Below are positions 12,800 through 26,100 of a DNA stretch of 64,000 nucleotides, piece by piece. Made by a program: the position numbers and the translations under genes. Under the pieces are notes generated by a model. The model had not been told where the DNA came from. It did no database searches and saw only the letters and a program-made list of their open reading frames with translations. Every line of letters starts with the position of its first letter. Position 1 is the first letter of the stretch. This DNA is from Entrophospora sp. SA101 (Eukaryota; Glomeromycota; Glomeromycetes; Entrophosporales; Entrophosporaceae): the NCBI GenBank assembly GCA_958430865.1, contig CAUDNR010001446.1, positions 62,001 through 126,000 on the forward strand, written 5' to 3'.

Positions 12800-13481
12800 T
12801 ATTAATAAATAACATTAATATTAATCTCAATATCTTTTGGGTAATAGGCTCCATTTTTACGCAATAATAAAGTAAAATTGCATTCATTTGACTTTTCTCA
12901 CTCAATCCACGCTTTTTAAACTCATGAAGCATTCCTTAATTTTCTTAACATTAATTGGTTCTTTAGCTTGTTAATAGTAAATTTGAAAAGTTTTTCGAAT
13001 TTTGTTTTCTATGGCTCAATGCAACTTTAATATGAAGTTGGTGAATTTTTCTTTCAAAAATTATAAGAATATAACATGCTTTCATTATTTCTAAACGTGT
13101 GCTAAATATCCTCAAAATTCTCGAGTAATAAAGTAATTTCTTGTAAATACCGGAGATGTTTTTTTTTTATAATTAAAAGAATTAATATTTAATATTTTTT
13201 AAAAAAGCAAATAAATAACTTGAACGAATTTCAGAAATCAAAAAGATGCTTTTAAGGGGAGCTCCACGCTTATTTAGATTAAAATGTGAATGTAATTATA
13301 ATATAAATATATACATACGTATACAAAGAAATTGATATAACAACATATATAAAATAAATAATTAGTATTTATAAGAAAAAAAAATAATACATAGAATAAA
13401 AATTGCATAAAGAAAATTGACAAGTGTGAATGACGATAACTGTAAAAACTCATATTATTGCCAGGGAAAAAAAAATAACAA
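12800..13481. other. Intergenic, no supported gene
   Basis: AT-rich sequence with A/T runs. The break used in the rearranged third copy maps to tccattttta at 12850-12859. Confidence 0.5.
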
Positions 13482-14958
13482 TCAATCTTCCGTCACTATT
13501 ATTTCTATTTTTAATTCAGAATCCTTTTCTCTGAATTCAGATTGCTTGAGTACATTTTTATCACCACCATCAACAACAGCTTTGAATTCTTTGGATGAAA
13601 TGGATTCTTTACAAGCACAAATTACCCATCCAACAACATTACTTGGCATTTTAAGTTTATTTCTATGAATTTTTATCCGAAATAAACACCCCAGTGAAAT
13701 CATTATTATATATATCCATACTAATAAACAATAAGAATAATCGCATGGAATATTTATTCATACAGATACTTCTTCATCTGTTCCTGACTCTACATCTTTC
13801 ACAGTTTGATATGATGCCCAATGCTCTGGTGTATACTCATATATTGAAGTGTCCTTACCCCTTACGACTGCTGAACTCCATTTTCTTGCAACAAGGTCAC
13901 CTGCCACCTTCAAATATGAATTAAAGTGCACATCATGACTGCCATGATTACCTTCTTTAACGCGTTTTACCTCACATATGTACGCCTTAACATCAATGGG
14001 TACTGATACAATTTCACTTATTTCAGGATGACTTGGCTGATAAGGAATTCTGGCACCCTAAGTGTCCACATTCTGAGTATTATGCCAGCGCCAATCTCAC
14101 TAAAGGTTCCCCTCTCAAAAAATTCCATTGCTAATATCAAGGTACCATTTTCCCGATAGTCAGATTGATCTGTACTCGTATAATTCAAGTAAATTGTGCG
14201 GTTGTAATAGACATTAGTCCTAAAGTCATCATCTGTATAATTGTATCCATCGGAAGTGTTACGAAATATATATTCAGAATGTACCTCTGGCAATAATTCA
14301 TATAAATTACTCAATCCATGTAATACAGAAGTGTTCATATTTACTTGGGTCACTCCAGATTTATAGGTTAAACATGAAGATCTCAATGGATAAGAATCAA
14401 CATCAAGTTGAGGATCAAATCTCCAACGAGAATCTACTGGAACTTGTCCATCCGATAAACTACTATTTCTTCTTCTCTGTATCATCGCATCTACTTCAGC
14501 ATGGGACCAAAGTACTGCTGTATTATCATCATTGGTAATTTTTGCCTGTGTAATTACGACATTTGTGCTGCATAATTCAACCATACTTAGAGTGTTTAGA
14601 ACAATAACACCTTCAAAACTTGTCAATACTAGACCAAATATAACCACCAAACAAGTAATTAATCTCGGTGTCAAGAACTTTATATTTAATATATAAAAAT
14701 ATCTACAAAGTTTGTTGGCACTGCAGTCTCTAAAATTGGTATCGAACCCTTATTTTTGATTTGATACAATGATCGAAGTCTTATAATAGTTGATAAAAAA
14801 AGAACCATCCAAAGCCCAAGACGCTCAGCAAGAGTGCTGCAGCAATTTGTAAATAACCTAGAGGCTATGTAGTAGGGATTTCGTAACTCATTAAATTCAC
14901 AATTATTTAATTTATAATTTGTATGCGAGAAGCAAAAAAGATTAATGCTTTTATACAA
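13482..14958 (-). pseudogene. Membrane-protein pseudogene (left arm)
   Basis: Four minus-strand pieces read in order as one protein. 14686-14958 has a membrane helix (LGLWMVLFLSTII). 14018-14674 begins with a second helix (LITCLVVIFGLVL) and continues with a region rich in N-glycosylation motifs (NTS, NYT, NRT, NGT). 13758-14057 reads ARIPYQPSHPEISEI to GTDEEVSV. 13482-13757, in the same frame after a TGA, carries a third helix (YCLLVWIYIIMISLGCLF) and a cytoplasmic tail (PSNVVGWVICACKES). A frame change separates pieces 1 and 2, possibly a short intron. A second one separates pieces 2 and 3, and the TGA at 13758-13760 separates 3 and 4. The product looks like a three-helix glycoprotein of unknown role, now broken. 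Confidence 0.6.
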
Positions 14959-15926
14959 GTATCAAATTCCTAAAAGATATTGGTAATTCAATATGAAATG
15001 GATCAAGAAAAAGGAAATATTTCAACAAAATGAATGTGTGATACAAAATTAAAGTTCACAATATTTTGGACAACAAATAAATAAAAGACTCATCATATCA
15101 ATATGAGCCAGTTTTTGTCCTGTAATACAAGTAGTTCAAATTTTGTTGTTTTTCAAAACAATGGCTTATCTCTTTTGATAAAAATGATTATTACAGCCTT
15201 TTGACTAAATATAACAAACAAAAAATACATTAAAGATGTTGCTAAAAAAGTTCATTATCATTTAAAATCCATTTGATAATACGTCGCCCTCGTCGATTAT
15301 TTTCGTAAATTATCAAATTTAAAACATCGAAATTTAGCATATGTGAATTCACAATTCACATGTGGAATTCAAATTAGCCAATCAGAATTTCACCCCACTC
15401 ATTTCACATAATTTCAAATTCACATTCAACAGCAACATCGAAATTTAACAACATCATCATAATACATCATTAATAATCGATATGGATACTTACTTATCCA
15501 AGACATTTTTATTATTAAATACGTTTTTCTTTACAAATTTTGTTAGAAATATTTTTAGGCGAATTTTTTATTTTTAACAATTAAAAAATTATGAAAATTT
15601 AGGCTACAAAATTTTTATTTGAAAGTGTGCCCAACTTTTATCCATGTAGTGTATGATTGAATTCTTTAATAATGGGATTCCTCTATGGATTGAATTTTAT
15701 CTGAGAATTTTAAACCAATATGTACAACAGTGAGAATGCAGATTCTTTTTAATCAGACAAATTTGCCATGTTGATATATTATTTTTTTACCAACAATTGT
15801 AATCAACCAGTAAAGAATTCATCTTGATTCAAACTAACAATAGATATTTTTATTTGATATAATGTATGTGAATTTATTATTGGTAAATGATAATAAAAAA
15901 AATAATTATCTAGTATTTTGGTTAAC
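14959..15926. other. Intergenic between membrane pseudogene and BTB-TLDc gene
   Basis: No gene was seen. Short inverted motifs built on gaattcac occur around 15342-15365, followed by gaattcaaattagccaatc. The last 150 bp before 15926 are similar to the sequence just downstream of the second BTB gene (about 18840-19022), so the duplication that made the pair included 3' flank. Confidence 0.55.
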
Positions 15927-17429
15927 TTAATTTATAGAAATTACTTGAAAAACTTCTAATTCATCAAGTTTACCACCAACTATATTGATATTATTATAAG
16001 CCTTTTTTCCACCACCAGCAGTACCAACATTACCATTTACATCAAAATGAACATCATGACCAGAACCAAATGTAGGTAAATAAAAAGAATAACAATAAAT
16101 TGCCTTCACATTCCCAATAACATAACTAAATTGAGCAGTATTGACATCATTTCTATTACTTATATTAAATATAAAACCTTCAGTTGTATTTTTATATCCA
16201 TGTCCATTCCAATCAAGTGGATTATAACCACCAATTATTTTTTCTGAATTTTGTATTTTGCCAACTACAAGAGTTTTGTTGATATTATTGCATTTTTGAT
16301 GGAATGTATCAGCATTTAAACCATCTCTACTACTTTGATACAATAGTTTAAATTCATATTTGACTTCCTTAAATGAGGTATATGGTGGACTTTTTCTATC
16401 AATCCAACTTGCAAAAAGCAAAATGAGTTTTTGATTGATTGTCAATGATTCAAGTGTTGAATTCAGTTTAGGAATTCTTGATGGTAATAAATTTAATGTT
16501 TGTTGACTATTAGAAAACACAAAATATTGTAAAATGGTTTTCCATAAAGTTTTAGGAAGAAGCATATGATATGGTTCAATATTATCAACAAAATCCTTTT
16601 TAGAGATATCCTGAAATCTTATTAAAGAAAGAAGTTCTTTTAATGTGTTACCTAAATCAACAAAATTTTGTGGTGACCAATCTTCAACATTGATATTGTT
16701 GATTTCTGGATGTTTTGCTAATCCCCATTTGAGAATGTTTTCCCAAATAACTATCTCATCAACAGAAAAATCATCTCTTTTGAGAATTTCCAATAGAATT
16801 GGTTCTTCTAATGAGTTAAATTCACTTGATTCAAATAATTTTTCACTATATTCACAAAATTTTTCTAAATAGATGTTTTTTAATTCCTTAAAATTTTCAT
16901 TAGCATAAATCAATTGTAGAATTTTAACTGAATTTTCTTCTATATAATCTTCATAATTTTCAACAAAATATTTCATCATATATTCATAAAGTGACTCAAT
17001 ACCAAGTTCATCTGCTGCAATTAATAGTTCTAATGCTTCAGCTCCAGAATAATTTTCAAATTCAAATTTACATGTGTACAAAAACCTTACAAAATAAATA
17101 AATTATTATCATTATTATATATTCAATAATAATAAAATAAACAAAATAAAATAAATAAATAATAATAAATTTATTCAAACTTACTTGAGAATAGTACTGA
17201 AACATTTTTCACTAATATTAACTTTGTTAATGATATAATAACCATTTTCTTTTGTTGCATCACTTAATACATTGTTAAAAAAAGGACAATGAGCTGATAT
17301 AATAGATGCATGTGCATGAACTTCTTTAATGTTTGGCTCTACACCAACATATATTTTTACATCATAAAAATCTTCTATATTCAATAATCTTTCATTTTCA
17401 TTAAAATATTTTTCAAATATTGAATTCAT
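15927..17429 (-). CDS. BTB-BACK-TLDc protein, 467 aa (left-arm gene 1)
   Basis: Exon 1 (17185-17429) and exon 2 (15927-17085) join in frame across a 99-bp intron with GTAAGT and TGTAAG borders, giving 467 aa. The N-terminal BTB/POZ domain (about residues 17-120) shows DVKIYVG, VHAHASIISAHCPFF and, across the splice, ILKFLYTCKF. A BACK-like helical linker follows (about 125-270). The TLDc domain (about 300-467) contains FASWIDRKSPPY, SSRDGL, VGKIQNSEKIIGGYNPLDW, FIFNISNR, NTAQFSYVIG and the closing ELEVFQV. BTB domains dimerise and often recruit Cullin-3. TLDc domains elsewhere act in oxidative-stress defence or bind the V-ATPase. Which role applies here is unknown. The ATG follows an A-rich leader. 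The paralogue at 19023-20501 has the same exon layout. Confidence 0.92.
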
Positions 17430-19022
17430 TTTTTTTTTTTAAAAAAAAAGCAAATGGCAAATCATGTGCTACCTCTAAATAATGTCCCCAATATCAACAA
17501 TTAGTATTAGGATTGGCTTTAGACTGTCCTTAGTCCTAAATTTTGGGACCAGCCTCTAATGATGTATATGACAGAATTTTTGATAAGTATTGAGACCATT
17601 ATATTTGACAAAACTAGTAAATTAAAAAAAAAAATAATACATATTAATATTGCAAAATTTCTTTGTTTAATTAATTAATATACACTATAATAATTTTCAT
17701 TTTATTAAGAAAATATATCCCCAACTTTTGATAATCAAGCATAACTTTAAAAATCAGCTTGGGATTATGGGTAGAAAATTACAATGTTTGAATAAATTCA
17801 CTTATAATAAAACCAATAAAAGCTATTTATTTGTTTTTTTTAATTTCACTTTTTAAATAATAATAATGATAATAATTTTTTTATTTATATTAATATCAAA
17901 TAATAATATACAATTCACTCTATCTATAATGAACTTTTCATCCCCATATGTAATTTTTCTGCTATAGAGAATGTTTACTATGATATTTGTTATAGAGGAG
18001 AGAAATTAATATCAATTATAAAAAAATTGAATTGGGGACAAAAGGGAGGTACATTATAAAAGTGATTTTACTTAGTCTTCATTATAGAGGTGTTTATTGT
18101 AGAGAAAGCAAACTTACAAAGAAATAATTTAATAATAATGGTCATGTAACAATTCTTTTCAATCCATTTACCATTGATCCATTTTTTTAATTATTGCAAT
18201 GTTCTATACTGTGCATATTTTTGATAGTGGTGTATTGATAGTAATATTAATAGCAGTAATTATAAACAGAATATTTTGGTGTATTAATCATATCCCAATT
18301 AATTTGTTTAGGTAATTAATGATTTAATAAAATTTAAATATTGATTCTAATTATATTATTCAAAAATCTTAGAGTATGCCTGCTCATTGTAAATCAACTG
18401 TTATATTTGTTATCTTTCAATAGAGTTAATAACACTAAAGCAAATATATTATAATTATAACAATAAATTTATAATTTACTAAATTACAATGCTTCAAAGA
18501 CTTCAATAGGTGTTTAGTAAATCAATTTAGTTGTATCTCACTTTTACTCTCCATTCTCTTTCACCTACTGAAACAAGATTTATGGTTAAAGTGGAATGTT
18601 TTGTCATTTAAATTTCCACAATTAAAAAATGATTCAGGATTCTGTCTATTAGTTAATTTTCTTGTTATTAAACTCGCATAATATTAATATTAATGTATGT
18701 CAATTCTTTCCAAATTGCAAATTAATGTATGATTAATAACTGATGCTTTTTTTCTGCTTCTGACAATATTTCAAATTCTATTCTGTTATCACTTTTTCCA
18801 AAAATTTGCTATTGATTTATTTAACAGCCTTCTTTTAATCAGTGTCAAAGTTTGTCATGTTAATATATTTATTTTTTTCACCAACAATTGCAATCAACCA
18901 GTAAAGAATTTATCTTGATTCAAGCAAACAATAGACATTACATTTTTATTTAATATAATACATGTAAATTTATTATTGGTAGATGATAATAAAAAAATAA
19001 TTGACCTAGTATTTTGTTTAAC
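17430..19022. other. Intergenic between the two BTB-TLDc genes
   Basis: No gene was recognised. A repeat-like element lies at 17917-18105. The part from about 18840 is 3' flank shared with gene 1. Confidence 0.6.
17917..18105. repeat. Possible DNA-transposon remnant with imperfect terminal repeats
   Basis: The left end (ctctatctataatgaac) and right end (tgtttattgtagagaa) are imperfect inverted copies. Related strings such as ctatagagaatgtttac recur inside. Subterminal repeats of this type are typical of Tc1/mariner-pogo-derived elements. No clear target duplication was found. Confidence 0.35.
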
Positions 19023-20501
19023 TTATTTTATAAGAACTACTTGAAAAACCTCTAATTCATCAAATTTGCCATTAACTATATTGATGTTATTATAAGCCTT
19101 TATTACACTACTACCAACGCCAAATTTACCATTATTTTCGAAATAAACATCACTGCCAGAGCCAAACTTAGGTAAACAATAAGAATTACAATAAATTGCC
19201 TTCACATTCCCAATAACATAACTAAATTGAGCAGTATTGACATCATTTCTATTACTTATATTAAATATAAAACTTTCAGTTGTATTCTTATATCCACATC
19301 CATTCCAATCAAGTGGATTATAACCACCAACTATTTTTTCTGAATTTTGCACTTTGCCAACTACAAGTGTTTTGTTGATATTATCACATTTTTGATGAAA
19401 TGTAGGAGCATCTAAACCATCTCTGCTACTACGATATAGAAGTTTGAATTTGTATTTGACTTCTCTGAATGAACTATATGGTGGGCTTTTTCTATCAATC
19501 CAACTTGCAAAAAGCAAAATGAGTTTTTGATTGATTATTAATGATTCAAGTTTAGTATATCTTGATGGTAATAAATTTAATGTTTGTTGTCTATCAGGAA
19601 ATAAATAAGGTTGTAAAAGGTTTTTCCATAAAGGTTTAGGCAAAAGCATTTGATATGGTTCAATGTTATCAAACAAATCCTCTTTAGAAATATCCTGAAA
19701 TCTTATTAAAGGAATCAATTTTTTTAATGTGCTGCCTAAATCAACAAAATTTTGTGGTGACCAATCTTCAACATTGATATTGTTGATTTCTGGATGTTTT
19801 GCTAATCCCCATTTAAGAATGTTTTCCCAGATAATCATCTCAACAACAAAAAAATCTTCTCTTTTGAGAATTTCCAATAGAATTGATTCTTCTAAAGATT
19901 CAAATTCATTTGACTCAAATAATTTTACACTATAATCACAAAATTTTTCCAAATAGATATTTTTTAATTCCTTAAAATCTTCATTAGCATAAATCAATTG
20001 TAAAATTTTAACTGGATTTTCTTCTATATAATCATCATAATTTTCAACAAAGTATTTCATCATATATTCATAAAGTGCTTCAATCCCAAGTTGGCCTGCT
20101 GCAATTAATAGTTCTAACATTTCAGCTCCAGGATAATTTTCAATTTCAATTTTACATGTATACAAAAATCTTACAAATAAATAAATAAATTATTAAACAG
20201 GTTATTAATACCATTATTATATATTCATTAATAATAATATATTTATTTAAACTTACTTGAGAATAGTATTAAGATATTTTTCACCAATATTAACTTTGTT
20301 AATAATATAATATCCATTTTTTTTTGTTGCACTGCTCAATGCTTTGCTAAAAAATGGACAATGAGTAGATATGATAGATGCATGTGCATGAACTTCTTTA
20401 ATGTTTGGCTCTACACCAACATATATTTTTACATCATAAAAATCTTCTGTACTCAATAATCTTTCATTTTCATTAAAATATTTTTCAAATATTGAATTCA
20501 T
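19023..20501 (-). CDS. BTB-BACK-TLDc protein, 463 aa (left-arm gene 2)
   Basis: Exon 1 (20257-20501) and exon 2 (19023-20169) join in frame across an 87-bp intron at the same position as in gene 1, giving 463 aa. The BTB part has DVKIYVG, HAHASIISTHCPFF and, across the splice, ILKFLYTCKI. The BACK linker and TLDc domain follow, with FASWIDRKSPPY, SSRDGLDAPTF, GKVQNSEKIVGGYNPLDW, NTAQFSYVIG and ELEVFQVVLIK. Compared with gene 1 it has small deletions near the BACK-TLDc junction and private changes such as YLNTILK. It lies about 1.6 kb upstream of gene 1 in the same orientation, so the two form a tandem pair. Confidence 0.92.
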
Positions 20502-21160
20502 TTTTATTTTATTTTATTTTTCTTTTCAAAAATTTGTTGTGGGCAAGGAAAAAAAAAATCGATTAAATTATAAAAAAAGGTATATTAAATAATGTCCCTC
20601 GAATTAGTTGTGGCGAAAATCATTTAATTAGAAACCTCGAAAAATCACATGCTTTCGAAATCAAAATTGAAATTAAAATTCATGTAAATAACTTTTTTGT
20701 TTATAGCTTGTCTCTAAATAATAATAATCCTAGAACTCGAAATCTTTATTTACCAGATTCAAAGAACGAAAATCATTTAATAAAATTCAAACCTTTTGAA
20801 AAAATATTTAATCAAAAGGTTTGATAAGAATCATTCGATCCCTTTTGATTTTGAAGAATTAGTAGTTGTCAGAGAACCTGTAAGATAAAATTGTTTTATT
20901 TCAATCTATTCGCTAAATGCTCTTGTTTCATTATCATTATAAATATACAGGCGGAATCATACTTGCCAGGATATCTTTATTAAAATATGTTCAAACAATA
21001 TCGGGAGGTCTTCCAGCACTCCTGAATTTGACAAATAAAATTTAGAACTTTGAATTTTGAAAATTTTAATTGGTTAAAATCGAAGATCGATTGTTTTAAT
21101 AATTAAATCCATACATAATTCATTATTAATAAAGATTCATAATTAAGTATTTAAATTGTG
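20502..21160. other. Upstream region of BTB-TLDc gene 2
   Basis: No gene was seen. A near-palindromic aaccttttgaaaa...tcaaaaggtt stretch lies at about 20789-20821. Confidence 0.5.
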
Positions 21161-21256
21161 TTACTTATTTTACCGATTAATTGAAAAACCTGTAATTCAT
21201 CAAATACATTATATTGATGTTATTATAAGTCCTTGGATACTACAAAACTGGTGTTG
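21161..21256 (-). pseudogene. TLDc C-terminal relic (left arm)
   Basis: On the minus strand the sequence matches the last codons of the BTB-TLDc genes: cttataataacatcaata, then FDELQVFQLIGK after a small frame change. Only about 95 bp remain. It shows that a third TLDc copy once stood upstream of gene 2 and was nearly erased. Confidence 0.65.
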
Positions 21257-21927
21257 ATGCACATAAATTTTTTTTTTAAAAAAAAATCACGTGACAACAA
21301 TTAACTATAATTATTGGCTAATTCGAGTGGATTCTTTGATCAATTTGTCAAACTAAATAATGCTAATAATGCTAATAATTGTTGTAATGACAAAGAACAA
21401 TTGAATGATTTTTGATAAATTGTCAACTAATCAGTTTTTACTTTAGCCATGATTTTTTTTACTAGTCATTTGACCTAACTTGACATAATAGTTCTAAACT
21501 CTGATAACATTTCGCCAACGACATTTATTCTAGACCCTTAAGATGCATATAAGAAATGAGGCGCTTCAATATTGAAGTTTCCATGTTCCTGTTTAAAAAA
21601 TATTTGAACAATTTAATTTATTGCTAATAGAAAAGATATGAGAGTCATGAATGTTTTTTAATATAAAAAAACGTAAAAACAAATTTATGTTAATATAGTT
21701 GTTGTAATTTTATATATTATAAAAAGTTTATATTAATATATAAATTTTGAATGGACAATTTCATTATTATTATTATAAATCTATGACGGCAAATTTTGCT
21801 TAAATTAGTATTAGCATATGCATTTTATATATTGTATTGTAAAATACTTCTTTCAATTAATGCAGATAGATAGTTAGCACGTTGTCTGGAGGTTTTGAGA
21901 ATAAAACAGTTGCTTTAAGAGAAGGAA

Positions 21928-22119
21928 ATGATATTATTATTTATTTTTGCTCTGAATTTATTTATAATACATTCGATACAAATCATTAAAAGAGAGAAGG
22001 GGAAGCAGAGTATTTCAATGAGAAATTATAAAATTTTTAATAACAATACAAAACCATTCACAACTAATTTAGGGTTAATGAATTCAATTTCATGCAAGGA
22101 TATTTCATTAAGTGAATGA
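21928..22119 (+). CDS. Possible small secreted peptide, 63 aa (left arm)
   Basis: The ATG frame begins with a hydrophobic stretch (ILLFIFALNLFIIHSI) that looks like a signal peptide and is followed by a basic segment (KREKGK), a possible Kex2-type KR site. The remaining 40 residues are polar with one cysteine. There is no recognised family, intron or codon evidence, so it may be chance. The purine-rich leader (gagaaggaaATG) is compatible with a fungal start. Confidence 0.3.
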   Translation: MILLFIFALNLFIIHSIQIIKREKGKQSISMRNYKIFNNNTKPFTTNLGLMNSISCKDISLSE

Positions 22120-23101
22120 GATTTCCGATAAGGTTAACAACTATATGATAAGAGAAAATGGACTCATTATGAACATCAACAAAATATGTTACTCACAGAT
22201 AGTTATTAATAAAATTTGTATCTCTTAAATGACTCATTGCATATTTATATACTTTTTGTGTCTTTTTTCTCGATCCATGTTTCTCTGCCTGAAAAGTTAG
22301 TGTAACCACAAAATGATTTGTAAAACGTCGGAAAAACTTTTTTTTATTACAAAGTTTTAAACAAGACTTTTGTATTATAAATATTATAAATCAAACACAT
22401 TCTTTTTCTCACACAATTACTCAAATAATCTTTAATTAGTTAGCAATAAAAATAATAGCCTTTAACAAGTTAATAGTGATAAATAATTATTCTTCAATTA
22501 GAACAGCTGTTTTAACATTAATGTTATGCGTGTCAAAATCGATCAATATTTTGGTTTTACAAATCTATAAATATAATAATCCGACCCTATTATTTTCTGT
22601 TCTTAGATCATAAAGAATACTTCCACAACACTAAAACTGTTAATCAATTTATGGGATTAAAAAAAATTTATTTATATAATATTGCATATTAATTATTAAT
22701 ATATCTCGGGTTTAGTAAAAGAAAAAAAATACAGCCAGTAAGAATATATAGCCTTAAAAAATGTAAATCATTATTTTATATATTTTTTAATATTAGTAAC
22801 GTTTTATCTTTTTTTTTTTCTCCTACTTTCCAAATTATACTTGTTGTATTAAAATATCGTCATTTGATAAAATATTTTATTTTATTTGTTTGCGCATTTA
22901 TTATTAATCAATTAAACTGAAAAAAATGGTTTTTCTCCATTAAAGGAGAACAAAGACAAATTTATTTCTAAAAAAAAAGAAGTTATCTTATTATTTGTAT
23001 ACACACATTCACCCGATTTATATTTTTCTCGAAAAAAACCCCCCTTTCTTTACAAAATTCTTAATAACTTTTATTTTTCTAAAAAACATAACCATTATAA
23101 T
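22120..23101. other. Upstream region of the Boi-like gene
   Basis: No gene was seen. A C-run (aaacccccctttctt) at about 23037-23051 and TA-rich stretches lie in the last 150 bp before the ATG, where a promoter and 5' UTR would be expected. Confidence 0.5.
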
Positions 23102-26100
23102 ATGGCATTAGAAACGGTATACGCAATTCACTCATTTTCAGCTGAAAAAGGAGATGAGATTAGTTTTGAATATGGTGAACCTATTTTGGTTTTTGAAAAG
23201 GATGAAATGTATGGTGATGGATGGTGGCAGGTAAATGAATTTATTTAATTGATGAAAAGAGTTCTTTAGAATCCTTTAGAGTTGGTGACAATTATAATTA
23301 AATAGCATTTATACAATTTCTAATGTATCACGTGATGATGTTTAATATTTTTTATTAGGGAAAGAATGTTCGTGGAGAAATAGGATTATTTCCTATGAAT
23401 TACACAAGCTATTCAAAACCTTTACCACCATCACCTAAATTTCATCGACATAATAAATTAACCTACAACAACAATAAAAGTAACAATAGTAATCGTAACA
23501 GTAAACGTGATAGTATAAATTTTAATAACTATAGAATTCCCCTCACAAATCAATACAATTATCATTCCATTGATGGAATGATTGATGATATTCAATCAAA
23601 ATCAGATGAAACAAGTTTAAACAATTTAATAGAAAAAGTGTCAGAAACTGGAGGTGGAATAAAAGGGGAGAAAGATGAACAATTGTTATTATTTCAATCA
23701 AGAAATAATAATCGATCAAATGACGAATCACAATTTTTATCATATAATTCTGATAATAACTATAATAATAACTACAACTATAATAATAATAATAAAAAAC
23801 TATCACAAAATACTTCTTCATCATCAGCCTCTAGCTTTAGTAGTCATTTATCATCATCTACTAAAGGAACTAGTTCTATTTATTCACAGAATCAACTTCA
23901 ATCATTTCAACAACAGCAAATTGATGACAATAATAATAATAATAAAATTAATATATTAGCATTAACAACAACAAAAACAACAACAATATCAACTTATAAT
24001 AATGAAAAATCAAAAAGCCATCCCACTATGTGGAATGTAGAAAAGGTTTGTTCATGGTTACATGAAAAAGGGTTTGATTCAGTAATGCAAAAAAATTTTC
24101 GTGGTAAATTTCTTAAACTTTCTAAATATGGGTTTTTTTTTCCAAAAAAAAAATAATTTTTAGACTCAAATTTCTAATTATTTATTTTACACAAACTTGT
24201 ATTCACTTATGTTTAGACAACGATATTACTGGAGACATACTTCTTGATTTAAATACAGATATGCTAAAGGAATTGAATATTGCATCATTTGGTAAACGTG
24301 TTCATATAATGAATGCTATTACTGCACTGAAATCCGAATTTTCAATAAATGATAAAAATAAAGAAGATGAGAAGGATGATAGCTCTGAATATGAAGAGGT
24401 TTGTATTTATTTAGGACTACTATTAATTATTAATATTTTGATTATTATTATTTATTACATTTGTTAATCTTCTATTTTCTATTTTTGTTTGTGTTTTAGC
24501 AAATTTTTGTTGATCAAAAACCATCATCCCGTAAACTTGGAAATCGGAAATATTCAATATCAAATCCTTCTTTATCAAAATATCCCGACAACAATGATAC
24601 CAATATCACTCATGAAGGATTCCAAAATAGGTCGCAAAGATCCTCTACGGCCGTTAAGTTCTCAAATGATACTAAGAAAGCTTCATACCCTCATCAAGCA
24701 ACTTTACAAAAATCTGAATCCAAATTTTCAAATAAAGAGGTAAATAAAAATTTTTGGGATGTGTAATATTAACTTTTTTTTTCCATTAATATTAATACTT
24801 TATACATTTATGATTGATTTTATTTGTTTAGAATAGTGATGAAAAGAATAATAAATCACAAAGATCGATTTTTTCAAAAATGAGTCAATTAACAAAATCA
24901 AATAATAATAAGAAAACTCAAAAATCGCTTAGTATGTTTTCACCACAAAAGAAAACAGACAAACCACGTACAATATCTACAGGTGGTTGGGAGTTTAAAG
25001 ATGAGAAAGATTATTTAGATTCTTCTGATGATAATAATAACAATAAAAATAAAAGTAATAGTAATAATAGTAAATTGTCTCGATCTCGCCTTATATCATC
25101 AGATATTAATAATAACAACGGTAATAATAATGAAAAGAAATCATTCAAGTATTTGCCAAATTTCAATAATAATAATAAACCAAAGAAATCCGCTATGGAT
25201 AAAAATGCTTTATTTGTTGGTGGTGTTTCTATTAGTCAACCAAATTCACCAAGACACGACAAATTTAATAGTAATGATTATAAAGATTATTATAATGAAT
25301 ATGATAATTATAATTATATTTTGGAATATGGTAATAATAGTAAATATGATAATAATAGTGATAGTGAAATAGACGAAGATGTTCTTGATTCTATTGGTGT
25401 ACCTGATCATGAAGGATGGTTAAAGAAGCAAGGTAACAAATACAAAGTTTGGAAATCAAGATTATGTATATTGAAGGATGCTAATCTTTACTATCTGAAA
25501 ACTGACAAGGTAACTTATTTGATTCGTTAATTAGTTAATCATTTATTTATTTCTTAATTTCACTACATTACTAATTTGCTAGCTTTTTTTTTTTTTAGAA
25601 TTTGAATTCAGTTATAGTCAAAGGTCATATAAATCTAACAAACTATCGCGTAATACCAGATGAGAACCTTTTATATGGAAAGTACGGATTTAAGTTAGTA
25701 CATGATACAAATAGAACTCATTATTTTGCCCATGATGACCAGCAATCAATAAAAGAATGGATGAAAGCTATTATGAAAGCAACTATATCAAGAGATGTTA
25801 AAGGTATTTATTTATAATTGCTTCTTTTTGTAAAATGATTTACAACTCCCTGAATGTAAATTCTTGCATATATTAATATTTTTATTTTTTATTTCACAGT
25901 ACCAGTAATATCATCAAATAATATAATAACTATGCCACTTGATGAAGCTAGAAAAATGGCTCCAAGACCTCCTCCTCTACCGCCTTCTTCACCATCTCAT
26001 TTTTCTACTTTTCCAACACAACGACAACCAAGGACAAATATTCTATTAGCTTCAAAAGCCTCTTCTCCCACATTAAGACCTGAATCACCACCACTATCAA

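Noticed and set aside
16645..16872. Open frame antisense to BTB-TLDc gene 1, recurring in the paralogues
   Set aside because: It lies wholly inside the conserved coding exon on the opposite strand. Its conservation follows from the sense protein.
23543..23959. Tyr-, Ile- and Asn-rich frames overlapping the Boi-like gene
   Set aside because: They are alternative-frame readings of AAT and GAT codon runs in exon 2.
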